Shown: positions 1 through 10,884 of the stretch, one piece after another
Numbering within the stretch: the stretch's first letter is position 1
How the letters are laid out: every line of letters begins with the position of its first letter
Assembly (NCBI GenBank): GCA_964019695.1
Contig: CAXHUL010000531.1
Span: forward strand, 1-64,000
Origin: Loripinus fragilis
Lineage: Eukaryota > Mollusca > Bivalvia > Lucinida > Lucinidae
Length of the DNA: 64,000 nt
Direction: 5' to 3'
Position numbers and translations under genes: made by a program
Notes under the pieces: model-generated
The model's database searches: none
Told to the model about the DNA's origin: nothing
What the model saw: the letters and a program-made list of their open reading frames with translations, nothing else

Positions 1-32
1 TTTTAATTTATAATGGAGATCTTTTACATTAA

Positions 33-539
33 AGGGGACAGCAACCCTAATGATAAGTATGTTTTATCAGAAAGAGCTCTATGAACCATGAATTTTGATA
101 CAAGTTTCATCAAAATCGGCTGAAAATGGGCAAGTTATGGGAATTTAAAGAATTCAATATGGCCAACATTTAGCCACCATTTTGAATATTTTATTAGTTT
201 TCAGAATTTTTTCAACTGCTTAATTTTTAGTTATCACTACTATCACATCATCTGTGTTTCAGCAGATATGCTGCTTTATACATAAGGAAAATGTTTCATT
301 AAAGATTAATGCAAATAATCCATTGGTTTGTCTTTTATTTTGATTACGCATATCTAATTAGGGTGAGTGACGTCACTAAGCCTACAATATGGCCGCTTCC
401 ATTACAGTACATTTGCAAATATTCAAACGCCCACAACTTCAACATTTTTCAACCGATTTAGATGGAACTGGCATCAAAATTCATAGTTTATTTAGATCTT
501 TCATATAAAACATAGTAATCATCAGGGTTGCCGTCCCCT
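33..539. mobile_element. MITE with TTAA target duplication (Kolobok/piggyBac-type)
   Basis: The ends are inverted repeats of about 85 bp beginning AGGGGACAGCAACCCT on the left and ending AGGGTTGCCGTCCCCT on the right. TTAA lies directly outside both ends (29-32 and 540-543). A TTAA target duplication is known for Kolobok and piggyBac transposons. No transposase reading frame is present, so this is a non-autonomous copy. It would lie in intron 3 of the NAA15 gene if that gene continues left. Confidence 0.8.
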
Positions 540-574
540 TTAAGACAGAATAAACTTTTCCTAATTTTGATGGC

Positions 575-780
575 TAAATCAGGCCTTTAGCTTAGAGTGT
601 GCCCCAAAAATTTATTTTTCCTTATTTCTCAACCAAAACATATGTTAGGGGTGCTCAAAAGAATGGTTCTTTTGAGCACCCAAAACATATGTTAAAACTG
701 ATGGGTATGAAAATATTTACAATTTATGCTCTACAATTGTGTTTATCTAAATAATTTTCTCAAATTCAAGAGGCCCCTGG
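575..780 (+). mobile_element. Palindromic MITE family P, copy 1
   Basis: The copy starts CAGGCCTTTAG and ends near GAGGCCCCTGG, so the ends are short inverted repeats. The core is a hairpin, GGTGCTCAAAAGAA / TTCTTTTGAGCACC, followed by a conserved tract (AACTGATGGGTA, TTTACAATTT). Related copies are at 4919, 5868, 9110 (inverted) and 57858, which shows this is a dispersed family. Confidence 0.65.
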
Positions 781-1002
781 CCCCAACTTCTGAAAGGTAG
801 GAATATCCCTGTGTTCACTTCTTTAAGAAACATCTGACATCTGCCAGAGCCAGAAAACTTGATTGTGTTGCTTGCAAAGACATACGTCCAGACTAGCCTA
901 GGCCAGCCATGTAGTGTGACCAGTACCATTGTTATTGCCTTATTGGCCCTCTGGAAAGTATAAACCTGCTACATGCAAAGATTAGAGGGCCTGGCCCTGA
1001 GG

Positions 1003-4000
1003 TTACTAAATTTCTTTCTTGCTCAACTCAACTGAGCATGAAATTTCAACTGCTCATTATTTAAAATGCTAAAAAGGCCTCTGAAAATGATGTATTGATC
1101 ATGCTAATGAATGTTAAACATGGCTGACAATCTGTCGAATGCGAAACCGGCGGTTCAGCAAAGACATCCAAGCGATTAATTTCCGGTTTCGCAAAGAGGA
1201 TCCGCAAAAGGTAGACAAAGTGTACCTGTTCCAACTTTAATGATGGATATTTACTTATACAGAAAGTAAATCAAAAATCTTAGAATGCTATTTTGTCAGT
1301 TAATAATTAGTGTTTTGACACGCCAAAGTAATTTACTTGATTTCGGCAAGGCTTTCAAGGAATTTATTCCCTCCTCCGAAACTCCTGTTTCAACATGGTC
1401 AAGGTCGCCAAAAATACAAAGGAAAATAAAGCATTTTGCCATTATCAGTGAGTCTCGATGAAAAAATTCATTGTCTAATTGTTTGAATTATATTTTCGCA
1501 AGTCGGCGATTGCGCCCCAACTAACACATGGGCAAGTTTAAAAAAAATGTGACCAAAGTGTGACATTGGGGTTCAAAAATAAACATCATGTCAGAGCTTT
1601 CTTTTTTGTAACATAAGTTTCCTTATATCCTGAATTTTGACAAATTTTAAGTTTTTTGTAAATAGTATTTATAGTTTTCTTTTATCAACCTCTTGATTAA
1701 GATTATTAAGAGATTTTTTACCAAAACTTATCTATTCTATTCAAGGTCATAAAAACATCAAGTAAATGATTAAGTCCTGAAATTTTGACCTAATATGATG
1801 AAACGGATATTATAAACCATGTTTGGCATCAAAACTGCCGTGTTTAAAACATGCTTGTGAAATTAATGATACTTTTTATAAAATTTGGCGAGGATTTTCC
1901 AGCACCTAGAGCTTAAAGTTTTTAAATCTTTGATATTAAAGCCCACATTAAAAGAAAACTCATTGATTTGCAGACGTTAGGATCTATAGAAGAAGAAAAC
2001 ATTAGCCTTTTTGGGTCTGGATGTCTAGCTTTCTAATGCTGGACATCATAAAAACACTGTGTTATGAAAGAAAATGTTACACTCCTGACATTCATTGCTA
2101 TTTATTTATTTCAAAGATAAAATATCATTTCTTCTGTTACCAAGCAACTGCTTAAAATGATCTCATATGATTTGGGGGTTTTCATATGACACCCAAATGA
2201 CATACAGGTGGTGGTCACCACTATTAAAGCCATTTAAATGGTTGGGTCAGAAAACATTTACCAGACGAAGAATTCACCCATTATTCTTCAGCTTTTATGA
2301 GAAAATGAGGTGACAACAGCATGATTTAAATGCTATAAAATGTTGTTTATGAACTGCTTTAAAAGACCAAAAATGAACAATAAACTTCAGAAAAAGCAGT
2401 CTGAAGTAACACAAGTATAAAACTATCCGAATTGTTACACCCCTGACCAGTACAAGTATGTTGATATAGACAGTCTATATTTCATACATACTATGTATTT
2501 CTGAAATATCAGGCTCATTTTGGTAACAAATAATGTGATGGTATACTATTTTTCACAGCATTATATAGTGCTTTTGATGAAAGTTGATAAATTAACTGCT
2601 GTTTATCTTGAAATTCTAAAGATCATCAGCACTAAAAAGCTTGTTTTGATAGAATATTCAATCAAAATGTAGAGCCTCCCTACTACTTAGAACATTGTGT
2701 ACACTTTTAGTTAAAAATATACCGTAAAAAAATACTGCCAAAGGATTTTAACAAACAAAAACAGACTTCAAACTATCAAATGAACAAAATTGAAAGTTGT
2801 TACACTCCTGACATGAAAAGACAGAAGTATTTATCTTGATTCATGAACTGTTCTCATAATTTTACATGACATTCAGTCTCATATGATGATATTTTCTATT
2901 TTGTCATCTCAACTAGATTAGTTTTTACCTTTTCTCTATATATTTCTTTACTCTTTCTGAAACGGATTTCTTGGTTCCTTGGTCTTGAGCCGAGAAAATC
3001 CCCTAAACCTTAAGTTTTCTCATTGATTTCCTGATACAAGAAAGTTTTATAACTGGCTTTCTTATTTCTAATTGATGCTGAGGTCATTGATTGAAAGGCC
3101 ACTTAGATTAGAAGGGTTAGTAAAGATATATCTCTATTATATATAAAAATGTCAGGAGTGTAACAATTTGTATACTTCATCATTATCAACATGTAAATAC
3201 ATTATTAAGAAGTTTTTATCACTATTTGAGGGTTTCATTTGTAAGGCAAAGGAATAATCTCATGGTGAAAAAAAACACTGACCACTATCTTTCTATTTAT
3301 GCATATTTTTTATACCTACAAAATGGCTATTATATTAAAAATTGGCTTTTTTACAAAAAATAACTGGCATTTTTTGTTATAGAAGGAAAGAAACAAGTTT
3401 CCACTGCTAGGACAATGTCTGCATTATCATAATATTTGGTTGCTTTGAGCTAAAAGCATGTATTTCATCACCTACACTGATGAACATGCAACAAAATTAC
3501 AGGTGTAACACTCTTGACATCATAAATCAGGCTCTGTGAGGAAATTCAATCCTCTGATGCAGCAAGTAAATTTTGCTGATTATCTGGAGTGGGGATGTGT
3601 TCCAGGAATACAGAAAAATATAGGTATTGGGCAGCATACAGAAAGATGGTGAGAAGGTAAACACAATGTGTTACACTCCTGACATCAGTGGGTTGTTAAA
3701 TTTGAAGAAACGCATACCCATGTGAAGTGAAGTTAGGATCAAAATCAGAGTTTCAGTTGATGTTGCACATGTCTGTTTGTGGTGTAACCAAGTTACATAT
3801 ATGTAGCATGTATAGTCAACTTGTAGCAGTTAATATTGGAAGAAGCATTGTTTTTTTACCTCATGTAAATTTTGAAGGGCATGTCTCCAAAATGACATGT
3901 CATATCAATAGGTAGATTATATAAAGAGCCCTGCTTTATGTATTTTATCTACAACATGTCAATTTATGATGTACAAAAGCTTAAACTGGTGTAATATCAC

Positions 4001-4915
4001 TATGTTTACTAATATATTCTTTAGAAAAATCACATGGTGAAAAAATGTCACACAAAAAGCGTTACACTCCTGACATTTTGGGGTGGTTTTAATGACATAT
4101 CTTTTTTATTTGTCATTAAATTTATTTCAAATTTGGCAACAAATAAATGGGTATCAAAACACACCTTTGAGGGATAAATTTAAATAAAAATATTCCATAT
4201 TAAGAACATGGGGATAAAAAAATTGAACGGTCACATTTTTTTTAAACTTGCCCACATCGTTTAGCATATTTTAGAATATTGATTGAAAGGGAAGATTGTT
4301 CCTGGTTCGGCATGTGATCATTAAAATATGAAGGAATTATTTCAACCCTTATTGAACATTTACATGCAAAACCAAAAACTTGAGACCTAACATGCCTACA
4401 AATCTGCAAAATGTTATACCCTACGCCAATGTTATTACAGACCCCCCTCAATATATACACACTCAGCATGACGTCTTTTTTGTAGCCCACACGGCAATAA
4501 TTGTCAGAACTAGCAAAATAGCGTCATGTTTATCCCAGATTTTCCTCATCTTAACAGGTGTTTCACGGGACGGAAGAAAAATCACAACAACGAGGAAACA
4601 CCTAACCATATCCTTTGGTGCATGAAGAAACCCATATAAAACTGACAAAATAGCATTCTTTAATTTCAAAAATATTCATTTTAGTTCAAATTAACGGCTT
4701 TCAAACGTGAGCACTCGTTGTTTGCTTACCTTTTGCAGATCCTCTTTGCAAAACCGGAAATTAATCGCCCGGATGTCTTTGCTGAACCGCCGGTTTGGCA
4801 TTCGACAGATTGTCAGCCGTGTTAAAATGCCAACAATTGTTGGCATTTTAACATTATATGAGCATGATAAATTTCATGCTCAGTTGAGTTGAGCATGAAA
4901 AGATTTATGATCTTG
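1003..4915. mobile_element. 3.9 kb DNA element with long terminal inverted repeats
   Basis: The left end (1021-1230: GCTCAACTCAACTGAGCATG, then the CGAAACCGGCGGTTCAGCAA block) recurs as its reverse complement at 4700-4905. A second inner pair is recognisable (GGGCAAGTTTAAAAAAAATG at 1531; its complement near 4230). The interior is AT-rich with no reading frame that resembles a transposase. It carries seven copies of a 17-bp motif, described separately. No clean target duplication was found, so the outer limits are approximate. It looks like a large non-autonomous DNA transposon. Confidence 0.7.
2075..4076. repeat. Dispersed 17-bp motif TGTTACACTCCTGACAT, seven copies
   Basis: Exact or near-exact copies start at 2075, 2433 (3 mismatches), 2798, 3149 (reverse orientation), 3504 (2 mismatches), 3669 and 4060 (first base differs). 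They are spaced 150-400 bp apart and separated by unrelated AT-rich sequence, so this is not a tandem repeat. All lie in the interior of the 1003-4915 inverted-repeat element. The function is unknown. Iterated binding sites for the element's transposase or for a host factor are possible. Confidence 0.75.
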
Positions 4916-4918
4916 AAG

Positions 4919-5030
4919 CCAGGCCTCTAGATAAGAGCTCCATGCGATGCTTCTTGAGCATCCAAAACATGTTTAAATTGATGGGTAAGAAATAAATTAC
5001 AATTTTACACTCGAAAAACCTACATAGGGC
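4919..5030 (+). repeat. Palindromic MITE family P, partial copy 2
   Basis: It starts CAGGCCTCTAGATAAGAG and continues with TTCTTGAGCATCCAAAACATG and the family tract ATTGATGGGTAAG...TTACAATTTTA. It lacks the left half of the hairpin. It abuts the right end of the 3.9 kb element. Confidence 0.5.
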
Positions 5031-5210
5031 TAAAATCCTTCTGAAGCCAAAAATTAGAAGTTATTTTCACCAATACCTTCTCATTGGATGACTAGAATAC
5101 CTAAGTGTAAAAGTATAGTATTTATTAGACTTTGCCATTGCTATAGCCTATAACAGAAAATGGCATCCGGCTTGCCTCTAATACTTGTTATTATTTTCAA
5201 TTTTCCAACT

Positions 5211-5390
5211 TTACGTCCCATCAACAATCTTTCAGTTAAACAGGGACAGGTCTTCCTGGGTTGAACCAGTACTAAGCTAGGATAAATGTGTCTTGCTCAA
5301 GGACCACAACGCAGTAACGCCGGTGAGGCTCAAACCCACAGCCCCTCCGACTCGAGTCAAGCACTCTACCACTGAGCCACTGCACTCCCT
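5211..5390 (-). mobile_element. tRNA-derived SINE, family B
   Basis: Read on the minus strand, the head is tRNA-like: an A-box-like TGGCTCAGTGGTAGAGTG and a B-box-like GGGTTTGAGCCTC about 40 bp later. The body follows with TCCTTGAGCAAGACACA and ends in a tract whose plus-strand start is TTACGTCCCATCAACAAT. Internal pol III promoter boxes followed by an unrelated body define a tRNA-derived SINE. A 3'-end fragment of the same family is at 63505. Confidence 0.75.
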
Positions 5391-5867
5391 TAACTAATCT
5401 CTGTAGCTGAGCAGGCTGGTTAATCCCAGAACCTTACCTGGTAGCCGAATCCTGCAGTCAGGTTTGCAACAGCGACCTGGGCGTAATTTTATAAATGTTA
5501 TAAAATTATTTAGATACTGTTACATTGTACTTGAACAAAAGGTCAAGACAAACAGTGATGACCCTAATCAGACAGCTCTCAAAGCTATATGCAGTCTGAT
5601 CAGGTCCATTACTGTTTGCTGTTCTGCCAAGGTTTAACCACTCCAAGATTTGCTAGCTCGATTGAGCTGCAAACCTAAAGAGATTAATTTTTTAAAACAT
5701 TTTCACACGGCTCCTTGAGGTTATGGGCAATCAAAGCCTTGTTAAATTGACTTACGATTGATAAGGCCTAACCCTACCCTAATTTAAACTACGAAAAGTA
5801 GGCTTGGTAAATGAATTTTTGTTTTGACCTTGGTCTGTGACCTTAACATTGAGCATACAGACCTGGA

Positions 5868-5965
5868 TCATACTCAATGAGACCGTTCTTTTGACCACCC
5901 AAAGATATGATTAAACTGATGAGTTTAAGAAAGTATTTACAATTTTATGCTCAAAAATTGTGTTT
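5868..5965 (+). repeat. Palindromic MITE family P, partial copy 3
   Basis: It contains ACTCAATGAGACCGTTCTTTTGACCACCCAAA in diverged form and then the family tract AAACTGATGAGTTTAAG, TTTACAATTTTATGCTC and TTGTGTTTATCTAAA. Only the second half of the hairpin is present. Confidence 0.5.
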
Positions 5966-6424
5966 ATCTAAACCTGTGGTCTTGTTATGCTGGACACCTG
6001 TGCCATCTGTTACGAAAATCAAGAAAAGGATCATTTGCGGAATTCATGCTCAGGAGTCAGGAAACAAATTATTTCCAACATAATTTCTATTTGACCTTAA
6101 ACGAACAGACCAAATTTATATTCGCAATACATCGACTGATTATGGTGCACACCTGCCCCAAAGTGATATTATAAACAAAAGTTATGCTTAACAAGTTAAG
6201 GGAACAAATATTCCATTGACCTTGGCCTGTGACCTTGTCCTTTGCCACAGACCTGGGTCATATATGTGATACATTGTCTTGTTATCGTGGAGACTTAAGC
6301 CTAGCTTTATGAAAATCAAGAAATGGCTGAGGAAACACAACACGTTTTAGTGGCCTAATGAGCAATCAGGCAAATCAATAAGGGTAAATAAAAATAAGTG
6401 TGTTTTGGGTTTAGGTAGGGTTTT

Positions 6425-6744
6425 GTTTTGTTTGTTTTGTTACTTTACGTCCCAAGTCAATAGCTATGGTCATTGCGGGACGGTCAGTTCACCTAACCAC
6501 ACTTTTTCCTGGGCAGGCTTGAACAAGCAGTTAACCAGTAATTCGTGCACATACTTTCGCTTGTAACTGACAACAACCCTTCTTGAATGAATCAGCGGAA
6601 GGGAGGAGAATGACCGTAGAAATCATTTCATGATCAATCTCCACGAAAGTATGGGACCGGACCGGGATCGAACTCGCGACCCCTGGATCTGCAGTCAGAC
6701 ACGCATCTGTAGCCAGACACGTTACCGACTGCGCTACGCGGCCC
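6425..6744 (-). mobile_element. tRNA-derived SINE, family A, near full length
   Basis: The minus strand begins GGGCCGCGTAGCGCAGTCGG (A box TAGCGCAGTCGG) and continues to GGTCGCGAGTTCGATCCCGG (B box). A body of about 230 bp follows (CCCATACTTTCGTGGAG, AAGGGTTGTTGTCAGTTAC, CCTGCCCAGGAAAAAGTG). It ends in GACTTGGGACGTAAAGTAAC and a short AAC-rich tail. Three more copies lie at 9644, 38505 and 39401. The head shows a duplicated segment (GCAGTCAGACACG / GTAGCCAGACACG). Confidence 0.85.
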
Positions 6745-6789
6745 AGCCTTTTTTTTTAGGTAGGGTAGACACACATATATTTTTTGTAA

Positions 6790-6890
6790 TTATTTTTTTT
6801 TCTGGAAAAAATCTAATGTTATGCATTTTGAAAGGCGAAATGCCTTTCAAAATGCATAAAATTATATATTTTTTTTCCAGAACCACCCCC
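6790..6890. repeat. Hairpin-forming inverted repeat in NAA15 intron 3
   Basis: A 16-bp arm, ATGCATTTTGAAAGGC (6821-6836), is followed after a short loop by its exact complement. An outer pair, TTCTGGAAAAAA / TTTTTTCCAGAA, extends the stem. It lies about 100 bp past the exon 3 donor of NAA15 and is probably a small MITE. Confidence 0.6.
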
Positions 6891-6962
6891 CCTCCCCCCA
6901 AATACTAGGTCTCACCAGTATATTTTGGTAGGGTCGGGTTACCCTAACACAGGTATTTTTTA

Positions 6963-7193
<231 letters not shown>

Positions 7194-7705
7194 TCAAATA
7201 ACTCAATTTTGACTGCAAAATAACACTTTTAATAGTCTTACTACTACAACCATATTGAAATGTATCTACACTGTTTCCTTCCTCATATTGCTTTTTTTTT
7301 CTCAATCTCAATTTTTTGCGTTTTTTTTCAGGATTTGTCTAGCCCCATCTTTTAACACAATGAATTCTAAAATTTTATTTGGAAGAGTTTACCTCAAAAT
7401 TTTAGGGGTCTGGGGGTTATTTTTTAAACAAGCTGTCAGCTTATTCTTGAAAGTATTGGTAAAGTTCAAGTACATCAGGATTTCTGCAGTAGAAATTTTG
7501 TCTAGAAGGGCAAATCTACTGCACAATTCATAGTTCTAAGCAAGGCTGTGTAAAATTCAAGGACTTTTTTCAAGAGCTGCTTAAAGACTATCCAACTGTT
7601 TTCGTGGACAAAAAGCTTATTCACAAACAAGAGCCAGTTGAACTCACCGGAGTTTTTTTTTTTGCTTAACCATGTCAGCTGGACCTTTACTAGCAGAACT
7701 ATACA

Positions 7706-8131
7706 CAGGGCTGTGGAAATACCATGCCCGACTTGTCCGACCTGGTCCCATTTCATTCAGGACAAGTTGAAAATTTCAATTTACTTGTCCTTGGACAAGT
7801 GCAAAATTTGTTATTTTTTAAAGTGAATAAAATTTTGTATTTCATATTTTGATTAATTATTATGAGTTCACATGTTGCATTGAAAACAGTGTGGATCCTG
7901 ATCAGCTGGCTTCTTCAGAAGCCAGCTGATATGGATCTACACTGTACACAAGATAGTTGATATCTGCAATGCATGGTTTCATACTGTTTTCGAAAGTGTG
8001 AATTGTTTAAGCACAGAAAGGTATAAGCTAATCTGTACTATCGGACAAGTAAAGTTTTCTTTGGACAAGTACATTACGGCCATTTACTTGTCCCTGGACA
8101 AGCAGAAAATTTTACTATTTCCACACCCCTG
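7706..8131. mobile_element. 426-bp hAT-type MITE with 8-bp target duplication, in NAA15 intron 2
   Basis: The ends are CAGGGCTGTGGAAAT and ATTTCCACACCCCTG. The 8-bp direct duplication ACTATACA flanks them at 7698-7705 and 8132-8139. An 8-bp duplication and CAGGG termini are known features of hAT transposons. Subterminal iterated palindromes of the form ACTTGTCC.TGGACAAGT recur near both ends. There is no transposase. The insertion is 11 bases into intron 2, next to the exon 2 donor. Confidence 0.88.
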
Positions 8132-8142
8132 ACTATACATAC

Positions 8143-8227
8143 CTCCATGTTCGGAGAACTTTGGATTTGATAGGATCTGTTTTGAAAACTTCAACCCATT
8201 TCTGTACTGTTTCTGTTCATAGCATTT
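8143..8227 (-). CDS. NAA15: NAA15 exon 2
   Basis: This 85-bp exon is too short to be found as an open frame. On the minus strand it runs from acceptor TTGCAG (8228 upward) to donor GAG|GTATGTA (8142 downward). It encodes about residues 20-47, [18 protein letters not shown] then [10 protein letters not shown], plus the first base of a Glu codon that exon 3 completes. This matches the region of NAA15 that follows the start-proximal KRIL. Phase 0 at its 5' end fits exon 1, and phase 1 at its 3' end fits exon 3. It is hemmed in by transposon insertions on both sides (7706-8131 and 8261-8843). Confidence 0.95.
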
Positions 8228-8260
8228 CTGCAATGTAATTTAAAGCTACTGACATGACTG

Positions 8261-8843
8261 CAGGGGACAAAAATATTTCCATATTGCCAGGGCTCTCGAT
8301 CACCCGATTTTGGGGTCGAAATTCGGCCCTATTCCCAATGCCAAAAAGTATGTTTTTTCCCCAATTCCAGACAAAAAATCCCAGTTTGACAAAAAAAAAT
8401 TATTTTTTTTTTTTTTGGGGGGGGGGGGGGGGGGTTCTCCATCTTTATTCCATAAAATACAAATTCTGACGATTAAACTTAACTGTCAAATTACTAACAA
8501 TTACATTATATATCAAGAAAAAAGGTAAGTTCAATTATTGGAATCAATCTAGCAATGGAAACGTCATACATAAGGTCAAAACACCGCTAATTTTCCCAAT
8601 TCCATGGGCCCCGGCCCCATTCCCAAAAAGGGGTGTGAGAGCCTTGATTGCACTGGTCCTGCAGGACGAGTGACTTATAATTTTCACTCGTCCTGCAAAC
8701 ACATATACATGTCCTTTAAAAGCGTATGCAATAAAGAACATAAGGGAGTAATATGACTTCCTCAAGTAATTCTTCCCAAAGCACTCGTCCTTTCTAGATT
8801 TCACTCGTAATTACAAGCGGATGAGTGGAATTTTTGTCCCCTG
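8261..8843. mobile_element. CAGGGGACAAAAAT-ended MITE, host of a nested insertion
   Basis: The ends are CAGGGGACAAAAAT and ATTTTTGTCCCCTG, flanked by GACTG at 8256-8260 and 8844-8848 (5-bp duplication). The interior repeats 'ACTCGTCCTGCA' and 'TTTCACTCGT' elements. A second MITE at 8288-8646 is inserted inside. Removing it gives an element of about 220 bp. It lies in the 3' end of NAA15 intron 1, 33 bp from the exon 2 acceptor. Confidence 0.75.
8288..8646. mobile_element. CAGGGCTCTC-ended MITE (family Q) nested in 8261-8843
   Basis: The ends are CAGGGCTCTCGATC and GGGTGTGAGAGCCTTG, flanked by ATTGC on both sides (8283-8287, 8647-8651). A long T run followed by 18 G (8417-8434) marks the middle. 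Conserved blocks include CCAATTCCAGACAAAAAAT and CCCAATTCCATGGGCC. Related copies are at 48503 and at 57759-59255, the latter also with a 5-bp duplication (ATATA). Confidence 0.75.
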
Positions 8844-9109
8844 GACTGTGTTGCAACCTTAAAACATATCCTACTTCGGACTAAAGAACTGTACAGGCCA
8901 TGCATAAGACTGAAGCTTGATCAAAATTGATAAATTAAGACAAGACAAAAGGTTCCTTAGTTAAATATTTTGATTGAATTTATCATTGATATTGGTATAA
9001 CCATAACACTATCAAAAAGTCATTTTTCAGAAGCAGTCTCTAATCTGGGTCTGCACAATTGTCTAGACCTTTTAATAGCCAACTCCTAGTGCAGGACTAG
9101 CACAGGTTT

Positions 9110-9240
9110 AGATGAACAAAATATTTGAGTGTAAAATTGTAAATATTTTCTTACCCATCAGTTTTATTATATGTTTTGGGTGCTCAAAAGAACCCAAATT
9201 GAGCCCGTTCTTTTGAGTACCCACAACATAAATGTTTTGG
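9110..9240 (-). mobile_element. Palindromic MITE family P, copy 4
   Basis: The reverse orientation of the family tract (AAATTGTAAATATTTTC, TTACCCATCAGTTTTA) is followed by the hairpin GGGTGCTCAAAAGAAC / GTTCTTTTGAGTACCC and ACATAAATGTTTTGGTTGAG. It is the clearest hairpin of the family. Confidence 0.6.
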
Positions 9241-9643
9241 TTGAGAATAAAAAAATTTACGCACTCTTTTAACTAAAGTCCTGACGTTATGATTATTTTA
9301 TATCTGCCATTATTTTTATAAATTTATTATAAATGTTCTTATCATTATTATAAAATCATATGAAAAGTATTACCCAATGATGCAATCAAAGTGCATTATG
9401 TACCTGGACATAGCACATTTGAAGAGGGAAATGCGTTGGTGGATCAGCAGGCGAAAGAAATGAGTGCATCAGATGTGAAGGTTACTCCTTTCAAGAAATA
9501 AAAAGTCAAAAAGATGAAAGTGGAATAAAAATCTGAAAAAGCTGAAAAAGAATAGTTTATTTATGAAGTGTTTTGAGAGGTTGGAAAAGATGTAAAAGAC
9601 AGAGGGACAATCTCTTCTTTACTTTACTTTGATCTTGGCCCGC

Positions 9644-9853
9644 TCCCATACTTTCGTGGAGATTGATCCAGAAATAATTTCTAAGGTCATTCTCCTCCCT
9701 TCCTCTGAATCGTTCAAGAAGGGTTGTTTGTCAGTTACAAGCGAAAGTATGTACACAAAGTACTGGTTAACCCCTTGTTCAAGCTTGCCCAGGAAAAAGT
9801 GTGGTTAAGTGAACTGACCGTCCCACCATGACCAAAGAATGTAAAGCAACAAA
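9644..9853 (+). mobile_element. SINE family A, 5'-truncated copy
   Basis: It begins at TCCCATACTTTCGTGGAG, just after the tRNA-like head of the 6425-6744 copy. It continues through AAGGGTTGTTTGTCAGTTAC and AGGAAAAAGTGTGGTTAAG to TGTAAAGCAACAAAAT. Loss of the 5' part is typical of target-primed retrotransposition. Confidence 0.75.
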
Positions 9854-10022
9854 ATATTCTCTACTTTGTGATCACTCTAAATTGAACAGTCATTTGATCA
9901 ATCTAAGATTAATATCAGAATATTCACATCATAGGTAAAGATTAGAACATTTTTAGGGTAATATCATGGTGGGTAGGTAGGAGCACGGCAAACCAAAATT
10001 TTTTAAAGTCCGGCCTCCTAAG

Positions 10023-10884
10023 CAGTGTTTCCGCGAGAGTTCGTTTCTTGCGTTTTTGACGCAATAAATTGACTGCTGACGCACTGACAGTTTGTCTGTG
10101 CGTTTTTTGTGAGGCGCATAAAAACAGTAGTGAGAACGAAACTCTGTCTTCTTAATGTGCCCAGACCTGAGGACTTCATGTTTACCTCTCAATGACAACG
10201 CTTCTATAAATATTTTTCCTGTGGAAAATTAACCTAGCACAAATATCTTTGCTTGGTATTTCAATGAAGTATCTGATTTATTTCAAAAACGACGACTGCG
10301 CATGTCAAAAGTCATTGGCGATTCGCACAGATGGGGCTTTGTTCCAAATAATTTTGGCTTGTTTCGCTCTCGCTGTTATTTTGTGGCATTATACAGCATA
10401 CATTTTAAAGAAGTAGTCTAGAAAAGAAAGTTTTCTTTGCTCCAATACACCAAATTATATAAGACAACGATTTTAAAAGAAATAAAACCAATGCATCACG
10501 TCTATTTTTAGACTGACCGTCTGCGCATGGGAAATGCGCTCAACTGCTAAACAACAATGGCTGCCCCGTCATGAAATTGGTGAGCAGACGCTTTTATTTC
10601 TTGTCCTCTGAAAGACAGGGCTTTAACTACAAGCCAAAAACATTGCATAATTCCCATGAAACAGAAATGTAACAAAATCCGTTGATCACAAGCCTAACGA
10701 TAGCAAAACATAAACAGAATTTCGAGACAACCATTATCTTATGATAGGGGAGATTCTTCAAATACCTTAATTTCGACGCATGTGCAGACAAATAAAGTTA
10801 TTATACATGAAAAAGTTCTGACCCTCTAAATTTGCCAATGACCCCAAAATTTTCAAACAAAATTCTGGTCTTGCAGAAACACTG
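10023..10884. mobile_element. 862-bp hAT-like MITE with 6-bp target duplication
   Basis: The ends CAGTGTTTCCGCGAGA and TCTTGCAGAAACACTG are inverted repeats. CCTAAG is duplicated directly outside them (10017-10022 and 10885-10890). CAGTG ends and 5-8 bp duplications are a hAT trait. The interior encodes nothing recognisable. It lies in NAA15 intron 1. Confidence 0.75.

Noticed and set aside
1..6960. NAA15 exon 4 and later exons
   Set aside because: Minus-strand reading of this region gave no segment resembling the NAA15 sequence after the exon 3 junction; presumed outside the window.
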